From Rubellimicrobium arenae (GTDB lineage: Bacteria > Pseudomonadota > Alphaproteobacteria > Rhodobacterales > Rhodobacteraceae): DNA of 64,000 nt. Position 1 is the stretch's first letter, and each line of letters begins with the position of its first letter. The position numbers and the translations under genes were made by a program. Location of the stretch: assembly GCF_017916275.1 (NCBI RefSeq), contig NZ_JAFMST010000002.1, forward strand, positions 248,001-312,000. The letters run 5' to 3'. The notes beneath the pieces were generated by a model. The model worked only from the letters and a program-made list of their open reading frames with translations. It made no database searches and had not been told where the DNA came from. Shown piece after piece: positions 45,734 through 54,796 of this stretch.

Positions 45734-46654
45734 ATGATTCTGTCCTGCGGCGAGGCGCTGATCGACATGCTGCCCCGCACCACCCCGGCGGGTGAGTCCG
45801 CCTTCGCCCCCTACGCGGGCGGCGCCGTGTTCAACACCGCCATCGCGGTGGGCCGCCTGGGCGCGCCGTCGGGCTTCTTCTCGGGGCTGTCGTCGGACCT
45901 GTTCGGCGACCTGCTGCGGCAGGTGCTGGCGGATTCGCGGGTGGACACCTCGCCCGCCCACGTCTCGGCCCGGCCGACGACGCTGGCCTTTGTCCGGCTC
46001 ACCGACGGGCACGCCACCTACACCTTCTACGACGAGAACACCGCCGGACGGATGCTGTCGCCCGACGACCTTCCCGTGCTGGGCGAAGCGACGCAGGCGC
46101 TGTTCTTCGGCGGCATCTCCCTGGTGGGCGAGCCGGCCGCGCAGGCCTACGAGGCGCTGCAGGCCCGTGAATCCGCCACCCGCGTGACCATGGTGGACCC
46201 CAACATCCGTCCGAGCTTCATCACCGACGAGGCCGGCTACCGCGCCCGCATCGGCCGGATGCTGGCCCGCGCCGATGTCGTGAAGCTGTCCGACGAGGAC
46301 CTGCACTGGCTGATGGGCGCGGGCGACAGCCACGACCAGGCCCGCCGGATCCTCGACATGGGGCCGAGCCTCGTCTGCATCACCGAAGGGTCCCGCGGCG
46401 CCACCGGGCACACCCGGGCCGGATATGTCCAGGTCCCGGCCCCGCGCGTGACCGTGGCCGACACGGTTGGCGCGGGCGACACCTTCAACGCCGGGCTCCT
46501 GACCGCGCTGTGGAAGGCCGGCCTGCTGACCAAGGCCGCCCTGCGGTCGCTGGACGAGGAGGCGCTGCGCGAGGCCCTGAGCCTCGGCGTCCGCGCGGCC
46601 GCCATCACCGTGAGCCGCCCCGGCGCCAACCCGCCCTGGGCGCACGAGCTGTGA
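45734..46654 (+). CDS. PfkB-family carbohydrate kinase, fructokinase-like
   Basis: A 306-residue ribokinase-family enzyme that phosphorylates a sugar with ATP. The start is [14 protein letters not shown], the N-terminal motif [15 protein letters not shown] and the C-terminal signature [14 protein letters not shown] holds the catalytic Asp and anion hole. Fructose is the likely substrate by overall style, but 2-keto-3-deoxygluconate cannot be excluded. It overlaps dtd by GTGA. Confidence 0.9.
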   Translation: MILSCGEALIDMLPRTTPAGESAFAPYAGGAVFNTAIAVGRLGAPSGFFSGLSSDLFGDLLRQVLADSRVDTSPAHVSARPTTLAFVRLTDGHATYTFYDENTAGRMLSPDDLPVLGEATQALFFGGISLVGEPAAQAYEALQARESATRVTMVDPNIRPSFITDEAGYRARIGRMLARADVVKLSDEDLHWLMGAGDSHDQARRILDMGPSLVCITEGSRGATGHTRAGYVQVPAPRVTVADTVGAGDTFNAGLLTALWKAGLLTKAALRSLDEEALREALSLGVRAAAITVSRPGANPPWAHEL

Positions 46655-47088
46655 GGGCGCTGGTCCAGCGCGTGTCCGAGGCCGCCGTCCGCGTGGATGG
46701 CGAGACCCTGGGCGAGATCGGGCCCGGGATGCTGATCCTGGTCTGCGCCATGCAGGGCGACGACGATGGCAAGCCGAAGGCCCTGGCCGAGAAGCTGTCC
46801 AAGCTCCGCATCTTCCAGGACGAGGCGGGCAAGATGAACCGCTCGCTCAGGGACGTGGGCGGGAGCGCCCTCGTGGTCAGCCAGTTCACGCTCGCCGCCG
46901 ACACCTCGCGCGGGAACCGCCCCGGCTTCTCCACCGCCGCGCCGCCCGCCGAGGGCGAGCGGCTTTACGAGATGTTCGCCGGGGAAGTGGCGGCGCTGGG
47001 CATCCCCACCGCGCGGGGCCGGTTCGGCGCGGACATGAAGGTCAGCCTCGTCAACGACGGGCCGGTGACCATCTGGGTCGAGGTTTGA
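46651..47088 (+). CDS. dtd: D-aminoacyl-tRNA deacylase
   Basis: Removes D-amino acids and mischarged glycine from tRNA. The 145-residue protein has [16 protein letters not shown] at the N-terminus, the [17 protein letters not shown] active-site motif and the C-terminal Gly-cisPro motif [11 protein letters not shown]. It begins with GTG at 46651 inside the kinase stop codon; no closer ATG would preserve the first strand. Complete. Confidence 0.94.
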   Translation: MRALVQRVSEAAVRVDGETLGEIGPGMLILVCAMQGDDDGKPKALAEKLSKLRIFQDEAGKMNRSLRDVGGSALVVSQFTLAADTSRGNRPGFSTAAPPAEGERLYEMFAGEVAALGIPTARGRFGADMKVSLVNDGPVTIWVEV

Positions 47089-47261
47089 CGCTTGCATCAC
47101 GCGGCGTCAGCCCCTAAGGCCCGTTTCATGAGCAGGACCCACGCGATCCGACGCCGACGCTGACCTTTCGCCCCCCTGGGGGCTGTTCCTGCTCGTCCCT
47201 CCCGTTGACACACCTATGGCCCTCCGGCATCGAAGGGCCTTCCACTTTCGGGGTATTGCCG

Positions 47262-48443
47262 ATGATCCCTGCCGTCCTGCCCACCTACAACCGCGCCCCC
47301 CTCACCTTCGAGCGCGGCGAAGGATCCTGGCTCGTGGCCGAGGACGGCCGCCGATACCTCGACCTGGGCGCCGGGATCGCGGTGAACGCGCTGGGCCATG
47401 CCAATCCCGCCCTGACGAAGGCGCTGACGGACCAGGCCCACAAGGTCTGGCACCTGTCGAACCTGTACCGCATCCCCGAACAGGAACGCCTGGCCGAGAT
47501 GCTGGTCGACAAGACCTTCGCGGACACGGTGTTCTTCACCAATTCGGGCACCGAGGCGGCCGAGCTCGCCGTCAAGATGGCGCGCAAGTACTGGTACGAG
47601 GCGGGCCAGCCCGACCGCACCCGCATCCTGACCTTCGAGGGCGCGTTCCACGGCCGCTCCTCGGCCGCGATCGCCGCTGCCGGGTCGGAAAAGATGACCA
47701 AGGGCTTCGGCCCCCTCCTTCCCGGCTTCACGCAGCTGAAATGGGGCGACCACGAGGCGCTGGAGAAGGCCATCCGCGAAGCCGACGTGGGCGCGGTGAT
47801 GGTCGAGCCGATCCAGGGCGAAGGCGGCATCCGCCCGATGCCCGACGTCTGCCTCAAGGGCCTGCGCGACCTTTGCGACGAGACCGGCGTGCTCCTGATC
47901 CTCGACGAGGTGCAGTGCGGCATGGGCCGGACGGGCAAGCTGTTTGCCCACGAATGGGCGGGCGTGACGCCCGACATCATGATGGTGGCCAAGGGCATCG
48001 GCGGCGGTTTCCCGCTGGGGGCGGTCCTCGCCACCGAGGCGGCGGCGGCGGGCATGACGCTCGGCACCCACGGATCGACCTACGGGGGCAACCCGCTGGC
48101 CTGCGCCGTCGGCGCGGCGGTGATGGAGGTCGTCGCGGACGAGGGCTTCCTGGCCGAGGTGCGCCGAAAGGCGGGATTGTTCCGCCAGGGGCTCGAGGGC
48201 CTCGTGGCCGCGCATCCCGACGTGTTCGAGGGCGTGCGCGGCCTGGGCCTGATCCTGGGACTCCGGTGCAAGGTCGCCCCGGCGGACCTGGTCAAGGCAG
48301 GCTACGCGCAGGGCATCCTGACCGTGCCCGCGGCCGACAACGTGGTGCGCCTGCTTCCGCCGCTGAACATCGCGGACGAGGACATCGCCGAGGCGCTGCG
48401 ACGCCTCGATGCCGCCGCGACCGCCGTGAGCCCTGCCCCCTGA
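47262..48443 (+). CDS. argD: acetylornithine aminotransferase
   Basis: Class III PLP enzyme of arginine biosynthesis (N-acetylornithine and often succinyldiaminopimelate). The 393 residues include [48 protein letters not shown] and the PLP Lys244 in [14 protein letters not shown]. The ATG at 47262 ([14 protein letters not shown]) matches the family; an ATG at 47205 would add 19 residues. argF follows 42 bases downstream. Confidence 0.95.
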   Translation: MIPAVLPTYNRAPLTFERGEGSWLVAEDGRRYLDLGAGIAVNALGHANPALTKALTDQAHKVWHLSNLYRIPEQERLAEMLVDKTFADTVFFTNSGTEAAELAVKMARKYWYEAGQPDRTRILTFEGAFHGRSSAAIAAAGSEKMTKGFGPLLPGFTQLKWGDHEALEKAIREADVGAVMVEPIQGEGGIRPMPDVCLKGLRDLCDETGVLLILDEVQCGMGRTGKLFAHEWAGVTPDIMMVAKGIGGGFPLGAVLATEAAAAGMTLGTHGSTYGGNPLACAVGAAVMEVVADEGFLAEVRRKAGLFRQGLEGLVAAHPDVFEGVRGLGLILGLRCKVAPADLVKAGYAQGILTVPAADNVVRLLPPLNIADEDIAEALRRLDAAATAVSPAP

Positions 48444-48485
48444 TCCGACAAGGGGGTGCCAAGGCCCCCCGACAAGAGACCCGCG

Positions 48486-49412
48486 ATGAACCACTTCCTC
48501 GATATCGACAAGATCGATGCCGCCGATCTCCGGGCCATGATCGACCATGCCCGGAGCATGAAGATCGCCCGGAACGGCCGCCCCAAGGGGATGCCGGACG
48601 ATTCCCAGCCGCTGGCGGGGCGCATGGTCGCCCTGATCTTCGAAAAGCCCTCCACCCGGACGCGCGTCAGCTTTGACGTGGGCGTCCGCCAGATGGGTGG
48701 CGAGACGATGGTCCTGTCCGGGGCGGACATGCAGCTGGGCCACGGCGAGACCATCGCCGACACGGCGCGGGTGCTGAGCCGCTATGTCGACCTCATCATG
48801 ATCCGCACCTTCGAGGAGGCCACGCTCCTCGAGATGGCGGAATACGCCACGGTGCCGGTCATCAACGGGCTGACGAACCGCACCCACCCCTGCCAGATCA
48901 TGGCCGACGTCATGACCTACGAGGAGCACCGGGGCCCGATCGGCGGGCGCAAGGTGGTCTGGTCCGGGGACGGCAACAACGTCTTCGCCTCCTGGGCGCA
49001 GGCGGCGGGGCAACTGGGCTTCGACATCACCTTCACCGGCCCGCCGACGCTGGACCCGGAGCCCGCCTTCATCGACTTCGCCCGCGGCAAGGGGTCCAGG
49101 GCCGAGATCGTGCGCGACCCGTTCCAGGCCGTGCAGGGGGCCGACGTGGTGGTGACGGACACCTGGGTGTCGATGCACGACCCGCAATCGGCCAAGGAGC
49201 GTCGGCACAACCAGCTCCGCCCCTACCAGGTGAACGAGCGGCTGATGGCCGCCGCCAAGCCCGACGCGCTGTTCATGCATTGCCTGCCCGCCCACCGCGA
49301 CGACGAGGTGACGAGCGCGGTGATGGACGGACCGCAGTCGGTGATCTTCGACGAGGCCGAGAACCGCCTGCACGCCCAGAAGGCCGTGATGCGCTGGTGC
49401 CTGGGGGTCTGA
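48486..49412 (+). CDS. argF: ornithine carbamoyltransferase
   Basis: Makes citrulline from ornithine and carbamoyl phosphate. The 308-residue protein has the carbamoyl-phosphate motif STRTR, the HPCQ motif and the ornithine-loop [26 protein letters not shown] marks the N-terminus. Operon with argD by spacing. It is convergent with the metal-sensor-like gene, whose stop is 12 bases away. Confidence 0.96.
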   Translation: MNHFLDIDKIDAADLRAMIDHARSMKIARNGRPKGMPDDSQPLAGRMVALIFEKPSTRTRVSFDVGVRQMGGETMVLSGADMQLGHGETIADTARVLSRYVDLIMIRTFEEATLLEMAEYATVPVINGLTNRTHPCQIMADVMTYEEHRGPIGGRKVVWSGDGNNVFASWAQAAGQLGFDITFTGPPTLDPEPAFIDFARGKGSRAEIVRDPFQAVQGADVVVTDTWVSMHDPQSAKERRHNQLRPYQVNERLMAAAKPDALFMHCLPAHRDDEVTSAVMDGPQSVIFDEAENRLHAQKAVMRWCLGV

Positions 49413-49424
49413 GGACCCCCGCGC

Positions 49425-49919
49425 TCAGTCCGGGGGACCGCCGCGGTCCCCGTGCCGGCGAAGCCCCTCCTCCAGCCGGTCCGCCAGCGCGGCCCGGCCC
49501 TCTGGCGTGATCGCGGCCATGCGCGCCACCAGCGCCTGCTGGACAGCGTCCTGCACCTCGGCCACGCGGGACCGCTGCGCGGCGAGCGCGCGCGCCAGCC
49601 GGTCGGGCGCGAAGGGGTCGGCCCGGAGGGCGGCGACGATCTCGGCAAAGGCGGCGGCCTGCTCCTCGCGCCGGGGCGGCTGAAGGTCCGGGCGCGCGCG
49701 CACCGCCGCAAGGATCGCGTCGCGGTCCTCCTCGCCCAGCGCCCGCGCCAGAGGACCCAAGGCCAGCTCGACCGGCCGGGGCCGCCGCCCGGGACCGTCC
49801 TCGTCGAAGAACGAGCCGACCACGATCCCCGCCACCAGCAGGTTGAGCGCCAGCGAGGCGACCAGAAGCCAGCGGAACGGCCCGGTCAGGCGCGGGACGG
49901 TGGGGGAAACGCGGGTCAC
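49425..49919 (-). CDS. periplasmic heavy-metal sensor-like (CpxP/Spy-related) membrane-anchored protein
   Basis: A 164-residue protein with one N-terminal membrane helix (FRWLLVASLALNLLVAGIVVG) and a periplasmic helical, Arg/Ala-rich domain (REEQAAAFAEIVAALRADPF; AAITPEGRAALADRLEEGL) like the heavy-metal sensor/CnrX-RcnR-independent group (PF13801). No His/Cys cluster is obvious, so metal sensing is not proven. It starts with GTG inside the stop of the anti-sigma-like gene. Last gene of the EF-hand/sigma group. Confidence 0.8.
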   Translation of the reverse strand: MTRVSPTVPRLTGPFRWLLVASLALNLLVAGIVVGSFFDEDGPGRRPRPVELALGPLARALGEEDRDAILAAVRARPDLQPPRREEQAAAFAEIVAALRADPFAPDRLARALAAQRSRVAEVQDAVQQALVARMAAITPEGRAALADRLEEGLRRHGDRGGPPD

Positions 49920-50302
49920 GATTGGCTCTCCAGTACGCTCAGGGGATCCTCGTCCACCCCCACGGCCACGGTCACGCTGTCGCCCCAAAGGCTCGGGGCG
50001 ACGCTGGACAGCCCCTCGGGCGGGGCTGCGCCGATCCACAGGCCCGCCGCCGTGGCGGCGACGAAGCCCCCCAGCGCGGGCCAGCCGCCGAGGGTCCGGA
50101 ACCAGTCCCGCCAGTCGGCGCGGCGCGGCACCGGGGCGGAGACGGGCGGGCGCGGCCGTTCGCGCGCGGCGTCGGCCATCAGGCGCGCCATGAGGTCGGC
50201 CGACGGCTGCGGGTCCTGCGCCCGCGCCCGGGCGAACAGGTCCTCGAGCCCGTCCTCGGTCGGGTCGTCCCCGGCCAGGTCGTCACGATCATTCATCGCC
50301 AT
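49916..50302 (-). CDS. probable membrane anti-sigma factor
   Basis: A 128-residue protein. The acidic N-terminal half (residues 1-65) would be cytoplasmic, followed by one hydrophobic segment (WPALGGFVAATAAGLWIGAA) and a short periplasmic tail ending VDEDPLSVLESQS. I recognise no named domain. It directly follows an ECF sigma gene with an overlap of 14 bases, the usual place for the anti-sigma factor, so the role is inferred from position and topology. GGAG lies seven bases before ATG. Confidence 0.7.
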   Translation of the reverse strand: MAMNDRDDLAGDDPTEDGLEDLFARARAQDPQPSADLMARLMADAARERPRPPVSAPVPRRADWRDWFRTLGGWPALGGFVAATAAGLWIGAAPPEGLSSVAPSLWGDSVTVAVGVDEDPLSVLESQS

Positions 50303-50894
50303 AGCCCAACTCCGCCCTTCGCCCCTTGAGAAGCGCCGCCAGCGCCCGCTTGCCCCGTGCCGTCAAGGATTCGACGGCCTCGATCCCGATGTCCATGACG
50401 GCGGCGATCTCGGGATTCGAGAGCCCCTCCAGATGCCGGAGCGACACGGCCTGGGCCTGCCGTTCGGGCAGTTGCGCCAACGCATCCGACAGGGCCCTCA
50501 GCCGCGATTCGCCCTGCATCCGGTCGGCCGCCGAGGGCGTCGGGTCCGCCGGCTCGGCGATGTCGTCGAGCCCCACGGACCGGCGCCGGCGCCGCAGCCG
50601 GTCGGTGCACAGGTTCGCCGTCACCCGGTAAAGCCAGGTGGACACCCGCGCCTCGCCCTGCCGCCAGTCGGGCGCGACCCGCCAGAGCCTCAGGAAGACC
50701 TCCTGCGTCACGTCCTCGGCCTCGGCGCGATCGGCCATCATCCGCAGCGCCTGGGCGAGGACACGGGGCGCGAGCGCCTCGGTGATCTCGCGCGCGGCGT
50801 CGGTGTCCCCGTTGGCGTAGGCCACAAGAAGCGCACCCTCCCGATCCGGAGGCGGGACAGGCTGGACCGGGAAGGATGGCACCTCGGAGGGCAT
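50289..50894 (-). CDS. ECF-type RNA polymerase sigma factor
   Basis: A sigma-70-family factor of about 201 residues with only regions 2 and 4. Region 2 is ALRMMADRAEAEDVTQEVFLRLWR plus VSTWLYRVTANLCTDRLRRRRR. Region 4 is LPERQAQAVSLRHLEGLSNPEIAAVMDIGIEAVESLTARGKRAL, a helix-turn-helix. Starts at 50915 and 50960 are also open and I cannot decide from ribosome sites; MPSEVP at 50894 gives a normal length. It probably reads promoters of its own operon, including the EF-hand gene just upstream. Confidence 0.88.
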   Translation of the reverse strand: MPSEVPSFPVQPVPPPDREGALLVAYANGDTDAAREITEALAPRVLAQALRMMADRAEAEDVTQEVFLRLWRVAPDWRQGEARVSTWLYRVTANLCTDRLRRRRRSVGLDDIAEPADPTPSAADRMQGESRLRALSDALAQLPERQAQAVSLRHLEGLSNPEIAAVMDIGIEAVESLTARGKRALAALLKGRRAELGYGDE

Positions 50895-50987
50895 GACCCT
50901 CGGGTTCTGGTACATGGGACGCCGACCGTAAAGCGGGCAGGCCGTCCCCAGGCCGGTCATCGCCGACCCGGGAACCGCAGCGGGGTG

Positions 50988-51590
50988 TCAGTCGCGATGG
51001 CCGCGGCCATGGCCGCCGTGGCCGAAGCCTCCGTCCGGCCCCTCGCCGCGACCCGGACGCCCGGCCTGCATCTCCTCGAGAGAGATGCCGTCGTCGCCAT
51101 CGGTGTCGAGCCGGTCGAAGAGCGGCGCGAGGCGCGGCGTGCGGGCTTCCATCTCCTCGGTCTGGAGGAGGCTGTCGCCGTTGTCGTCCATGCGGCGGAT
51201 CTGCTCGGCGGCCCGGGCGAGGCGCATCTCCTGCCGGATCGCATCCTCGAGAGCGATCAGCTCCTGCGGCGAAAGGGCGCCGTCGCCGTCCGCGTCGGCG
51301 GTGGCGAAGCGTTCGGACCGCTTGGCCTCGATCTCGGCCTGGGTCACGATGCCGTTGCCGTCGGTGTCGTAGGTGGGAAGCGGCGCGAGGCCCAGCGCGT
51401 CCACGCCCCGGCCGCCCATCGGCCCCCGTCCCATCGGACCCATCGGGCCGTCGTCGCCCATGGGCGGAGCCGGAGGCGGCTCGGCCCCGGCGGGGGGCTG
51501 CGGGGCGGCTCCGGGCGCCGCGTCCTGCGCAAGAGCCGCCGTACCGATCAGCCCGGCCAGGAGGCCCGCCATCAACGCAGTCATCTTCAT
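50988..51590 (-). CDS. secreted EF-hand calcium-binding protein
   Basis: A 200-residue exported protein. The signal peptide MKMTALMAGLLAGLIGTAALA is followed by a Pro/Gly/Met-rich spacer (residues 22-62) and four EF-hand loops: DTDGNGIVTQAE, DADGDGALSPQE, DDNGDSLLQTEE and DTDGDDGISLEE. The C-terminus is Gly/His/Arg-rich (HGGHGRGH), which could bind metal. It is upstream of the sigma, anti-sigma and metal-sensor-like genes on the same strand, suggesting that calcium or metal status of the envelope is the signal. Confidence 0.88.
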   Translation of the reverse strand: MKMTALMAGLLAGLIGTAALAQDAAPGAAPQPPAGAEPPPAPPMGDDGPMGPMGRGPMGGRGVDALGLAPLPTYDTDGNGIVTQAEIEAKRSERFATADADGDGALSPQELIALEDAIRQEMRLARAAEQIRRMDDNGDSLLQTEEMEARTPRLAPLFDRLDTDGDDGISLEEMQAGRPGRGEGPDGGFGHGGHGRGHRD

Positions 51591-51812
51591 GTCCAGGGTC
51601 CTTTCCCATCTGGAACCCGGCCCGTGCTGGCCGGAACTGACCCTTGAACGACGCACCCGGGGCCTTCCGTCGTCGACGACGCCGTCGTGACCGACAGCGG
51701 CGGGGGCCGGAGCCTGTCGCGACATGGCGCCGCAATGGCCGGTTGGGCTCTTTCCAAAGCCGCCGCAGGAGGCCAGATCAGGCGGGCCCCTTCCTGTCAG
51801 ACGAGGTCCGTC

Positions 51813-52229
51813 ATGGACGATCACGCCACCACGGCCACGGCCGCCCAGACCCTCGCGGATGTCGAGGAACGGCCCACCTGGCCCGCCGTGCGGCGCGGCC
51901 TCCTTCGGCGCTGCCCGAACTGCGGCCAAGGCCACCTCTTCGACGGCTACCTGAAGGTGACGGACACCTGCGCCGCGTGCGGCGAGGTGCTCAAGCACCA
52001 CCGCGCCGACGATGGCCCGGCCTACCTCACGATCCTGATCGTGGGGCACCTGCTGGCCTTCGTCATGCACTTCGTCTGGGTGAACTTCCGGCCCGAGCCG
52101 CTGGTCTTCGCGACCATCCTCACGGTGTTCGCGGTCGGGCTGTCGCTCTGGCTGTTACCGCGCTTCAAGGGCGCGATCGTGGGCTACCAGTGGGCCCACC
52201 GGATGCACGGCTTCGACGACGGGCGCTGA
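51813..52229 (+). CDS. DUF983 zinc-ribbon membrane protein
   Basis: A 138-residue protein with a soluble N-terminus, a four-Cys cluster (RRCPNCGQGHLF; DTCAACGEVL), two membrane helices (about residues 68-88 and 95-115) and the DUF983 end GYQWAHRMHGFD. Function unknown; relatives are often near cytochrome oxidase genes, but not here. ACGAGG precedes ATG at 51813. Its last 75 bases overlap the 3' end of the convergent desaturase gene. Confidence 0.87.
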   Translation: MDDHATTATAAQTLADVEERPTWPAVRRGLLRRCPNCGQGHLFDGYLKVTDTCAACGEVLKHHRADDGPAYLTILIVGHLLAFVMHFVWVNFRPEPLVFATILTVFAVGLSLWLLPRFKGAIVGYQWAHRMHGFDDGR

Positions 52230-53129
52230 GCGCGGCGCCCGGCGCAGGATCGGGTGGGGGACCGGATCCTTGGCCCGGAACAGGTGCCGTCCGAAGATCT
52301 CCCGGTAGGACCGGTACCGATAGCCGCCGTTCACGCCCAGGTAGCGGGCCGGATTCGACCGGTAAAGGCCGGGCAGCCGGTACCAGGGCACGCGCGGGTG
52401 CATGTGGTGCACGACGTGGAGGTTGTTGTTGAGGAACAGGAGGGCGAGCGGCCCCCGGTCCTCGATGATGACGGTGCGGCCCCGCACCTTCTCGTGGGCC
52501 TGATGCTCCAGGAAGGTCCGGATCTTGAGAAGCGACAGCCCGAGATAGGCCGCCGCGAGGTAGGCCCAGACCGGCATCGGCGACACCGCGACGACGACCA
52601 TCACCAAGAGCGCGGCAGGCAGGTGCCAGAGCCAGCCCTGCGCCACCCGCCGGTCGCCCGCGCGCAGCAGGCGCGCCTCCGACTGCATCCAGAACACCTG
52701 CCCGACCAGCGGGCCGATGAGCAGCCGCCCGGCCAGGGTGTTGTTCAGGCGCAGCACGCCCCGAAGCCAGCCGGGCAGCCGCCGCCAGTCGCCTTCGGCC
52801 ATGTAGTTCGATTCGGGGTCGTCATAGGGATCGGTCAGCACCGCGTCCTGATGGTGGGCGAGGTGGCTGTCGCGGAAGCGCAGGTAGGGCACCACGAGGG
52901 TCAGGGCCGGGAACACCAGCGCCGCGTTCAGGCGCGGGTCGCGAAACGGATGGCCGTGGATGACCTCGTGCTGGAGCGAGGAATGCTGGGCGATGGCCCA
53001 GGCGGCCACCGGCACCGCGATCCAGAGCGACAGGTCGGATAGCCAGAACACCGCCGCGCCCCAGGCCGCGTAGCAGGCCAGCAGCAATCCCAGCGTCGGC
53101 CATTCGGCCGCCCGCAGCATCCGTTTCAT
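52155..53129 (-). CDS. membrane fatty-acid desaturase/hydroxylase
   Basis: A 324-residue di-iron membrane enzyme. Histidine boxes are HEVIHGH (about residue 54), HLAHHQD (about 90) and HVVHHMHP (about 230), which ligate the di-iron centre. Several hydrophobic helices surround them. Substrate may be a fatty acyl chain or a carotenoid-type ring. GAGGACATGAC precedes ATG at 53129. The C-terminal Arg/Ala-rich tail overlaps the DUF983 gene on the other strand. Divergent from the XRE regulator, which may control it. Confidence 0.9.
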   Translation of the reverse strand: MKRMLRAAEWPTLGLLLACYAAWGAAVFWLSDLSLWIAVPVAAWAIAQHSSLQHEVIHGHPFRDPRLNAALVFPALTLVVPYLRFRDSHLAHHQDAVLTDPYDDPESNYMAEGDWRRLPGWLRGVLRLNNTLAGRLLIGPLVGQVFWMQSEARLLRAGDRRVAQGWLWHLPAALLVMVVVAVSPMPVWAYLAAAYLGLSLLKIRTFLEHQAHEKVRGRTVIIEDRGPLALLFLNNNLHVVHHMHPRVPWYRLPGLYRSNPARYLGVNGGYRYRSYREIFGRHLFRAKDPVPHPILRRAPRSAPVVEAVHPVGPLVAHDRALEAR

Positions 53130-53214
53130 GTCATGTCCTCTGTCGCCGCCGTCCCGAAGCGGTCCTTGGCCCGAATCCTGACAGAAGGCCCTTGACGCGC
53201 CCATTCGGCATCTG

Positions 53215-53240
53215 CGCAACATTTCCGCAACTCTGTTGCG
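53215..53240. promoter_or_regulatory. palindromic operator candidate between desaturase and XRE genes
   Basis: CGCAAC-TCT-GTTGCG at 53226-53240 is a perfect inverted repeat, with an additional CGCAAC half-site at 53215-53220. It ends 12 bases before the regulator ATG and 97 bases before the desaturase start. Likely recognised by the adjacent XRE protein to regulate both directions. TTGACG at 53192-53197 could be a rightward -35 element. Confidence 0.55.
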
Positions 53241-53251
53241 TTCGGTCAACG

Positions 53252-54109
53252 ATGTCGGAAAAGATCGACAAACGCGCCCGATCGGGCCTGTTCCGGCAGC
53301 GGCTCGCAACGGCCATGGCCGAGTCGGGCATGACCCAGGCCCGCCTGGCCCGCAGCATCGGGGTGGATCGCTCCACGATCTCGCAGCTTCTGGACACCGA
53401 GGCCGCGCGCCTTCCCAACGCCCAGGTGGCGGCGGAATGCGCGGGCGCGCTGGGCGTCTCGGCGGATTGGCTGCTGGGGCTGTCGGACCGGCGCGAGCCG
53501 GCGGCGGACCTCGTGGCGGCGGCCCTGACCATGACCGAGGCGCCGCGCGCGCTGGTGGACGACCAGATCTTCGCCTGGCACCGCGAGGCCGCCGGTTACA
53601 AGATCCGCCATGTCCCGGCGGGCCTGCCCGACATGATGAAGATCCCGGAGCTCCTGCATTGGGAATCGGAGCCCTCGCTGGGGCGGACCACCGACCAGGC
53701 CATCGGAGCGAGCCGGGACCGGCTGGACTGGATGCGCGGCGCCCGGTCGGACCACGAGATCGCCCTGCCCCTGCACGAGCTGGCGACCTTTGCGCGGGGC
53801 GAAGGCTATTATGCCGGGCTCGACCCCGCGCTGCGCCGCGCCCAGATCGCGCATATGAGGGAGCTGCACCGGCAGCTTTATCCGACCCTGCGGGTGCATC
53901 TGTATGACGCGCGGCGGGTGTTCTCGGCTCCGATCACGGTGTTCGGGCCGCTCCTCGCGGTGATCTATCTTGGGCGGCATTACCTGGCCTTCCGCGACAC
54001 GCACCGGGTGCAGGCCATCAGCCGGCATTTCGACGATCTCGTGCGCGAGGCGGCGGTCCCCTCCCGCGACTTCCCCCGTCACCTGGAGGAGCTGGCCGCC
54101 GGGTTCTGA
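53252..54109 (+). CDS. XRE-family transcriptional regulator with long C-terminal domain
   Basis: A 285-residue regulator. Residues about 13-75 form the helix-turn-helix (RLATAMAESGMTQARLARSIGVDRSTISQLL). The remaining 200 residues are an unassigned helical domain with YLGRHYLAFRDTHRVQAIS near the end, probably a ligand or partner module. The ATG at 53252 sits just inside the divergent region with the desaturase. The palindrome immediately upstream suggests autoregulation and lipid-linked control; the effector is unknown. Confidence 0.86.
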   Translation: MSEKIDKRARSGLFRQRLATAMAESGMTQARLARSIGVDRSTISQLLDTEAARLPNAQVAAECAGALGVSADWLLGLSDRREPAADLVAAALTMTEAPRALVDDQIFAWHREAAGYKIRHVPAGLPDMMKIPELLHWESEPSLGRTTDQAIGASRDRLDWMRGARSDHEIALPLHELATFARGEGYYAGLDPALRRAQIAHMRELHRQLYPTLRVHLYDARRVFSAPITVFGPLLAVIYLGRHYLAFRDTHRVQAISRHFDDLVREAAVPSRDFPRHLEELAAGF

Positions 54110-54171
54110 CCGCTTGCCGCGGTCCCGGGGGTCGGGCAAGCTTTGGGGGACGTTTCCCAAGGAAGGATGCG

Positions 54172-54633
54172 ATGCTCCTGTTCCTGATCTTCCTCCTCGC
54201 CTGCCTTTGCGCGGGGATGACCGGCTACCTGTTCCCCACGGGGGACTGGTACAGCCGGCTGCGCAAGCCCGACTGGACGCCGCCGAACTGGGCCTTTCCG
54301 GTGGTCTGGACGACGCTTTACCTGTTCATGGCGATCGCCGGGGCGCGGGTGGCGTCGATCGGCGGGCCGGGGGCCACGACCGCGCTGGCCTTCTGGGCGC
54401 TCCAGATCGCGGCCAACACGCTCTGGACGCCGACGGTCTTCGGGCAGCACCGGCTCCGGCTGGGCCTTGGGGTGATCGGCCTGCTGTGGATCGCCGTGTT
54501 CGGTGCGATGATCGCGCATTGGAGCGTCTCGACCTTCGCGGGCCTCCTGTTCCTGCCCTACCTCGTCTGGGTGAGCATCGCGGCCGCGCTCAATGCCGCC
54601 CTGATCCGGCTGAACCCGGGCGAGGCGCGCTGA
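54172..54633 (+). CDS. tspO: TspO/MBR-family tryptophan-rich sensory protein
   Basis: A 153-residue, five-helix membrane protein that binds porphyrins and affects tetrapyrrole and photosynthesis-gene control in Rhodobacter. Family features are WYSRLRKPDWTPPNWAFPVVWT and WALQIAANTLWTPTVFG, rich in Trp. Start at 54172 after a 62-base gap from the regulator gene. No other tetrapyrrole genes are in the window. Confidence 0.93.
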   Translation: MLLFLIFLLACLCAGMTGYLFPTGDWYSRLRKPDWTPPNWAFPVVWTTLYLFMAIAGARVASIGGPGATTALAFWALQIAANTLWTPTVFGQHRLRLGLGVIGLLWIAVFGAMIAHWSVSTFAGLLFLPYLVWVSIAAALNAALIRLNPGEAR

Positions 54634-54676
54634 TCTGCGAGGAGACTGGCCCGCCCCGCTGGGGGCTGGCCGTTGC

Positions 54677-54750
54677 TGGAGCGGGTAGCGGGAATCGAAC
54701 CCGCCCCATCAGCTTGGAAGGCTGAGGCGCTACCACTACACCATACCCGC
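54677..54750 (-). tRNA. tRNA-Gly (anticodon TCC)
   Basis: A complete cloverleaf can be folded on the minus strand. The acceptor stem pairs GCGGGTA with TACCCGC, the D-arm is GTGTAGTGGTAGC-like, the anticodon arm is CTCAG/CTTCCAA/CTGAT-type with anticodon TCC, and the T-arm contains GGTTCGATTCC. The CCA end is encoded (TGG at 54677-54679 on the plus strand). Reads GGA and GGG codons. Confidence 0.95.
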
Positions 54751-54796
54751 GCTCCGGGTGTCATATAGGCCGACGTCGGCCCCGCGCGCAAGCCCG

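Noticed and set aside
43973-46645. An 890-codon frame opposite the SPFH, zinc-ribbon and kinase genes
   Set aside because: Crosses three intergenic gaps without change in composition, as expected of an antisense shadow and not of a protein.
54677-54750. tRNA-Gly as an integration site for a genomic island
   Set aside because: No integrase, no repeated tRNA 3' end and no composition change nearby.
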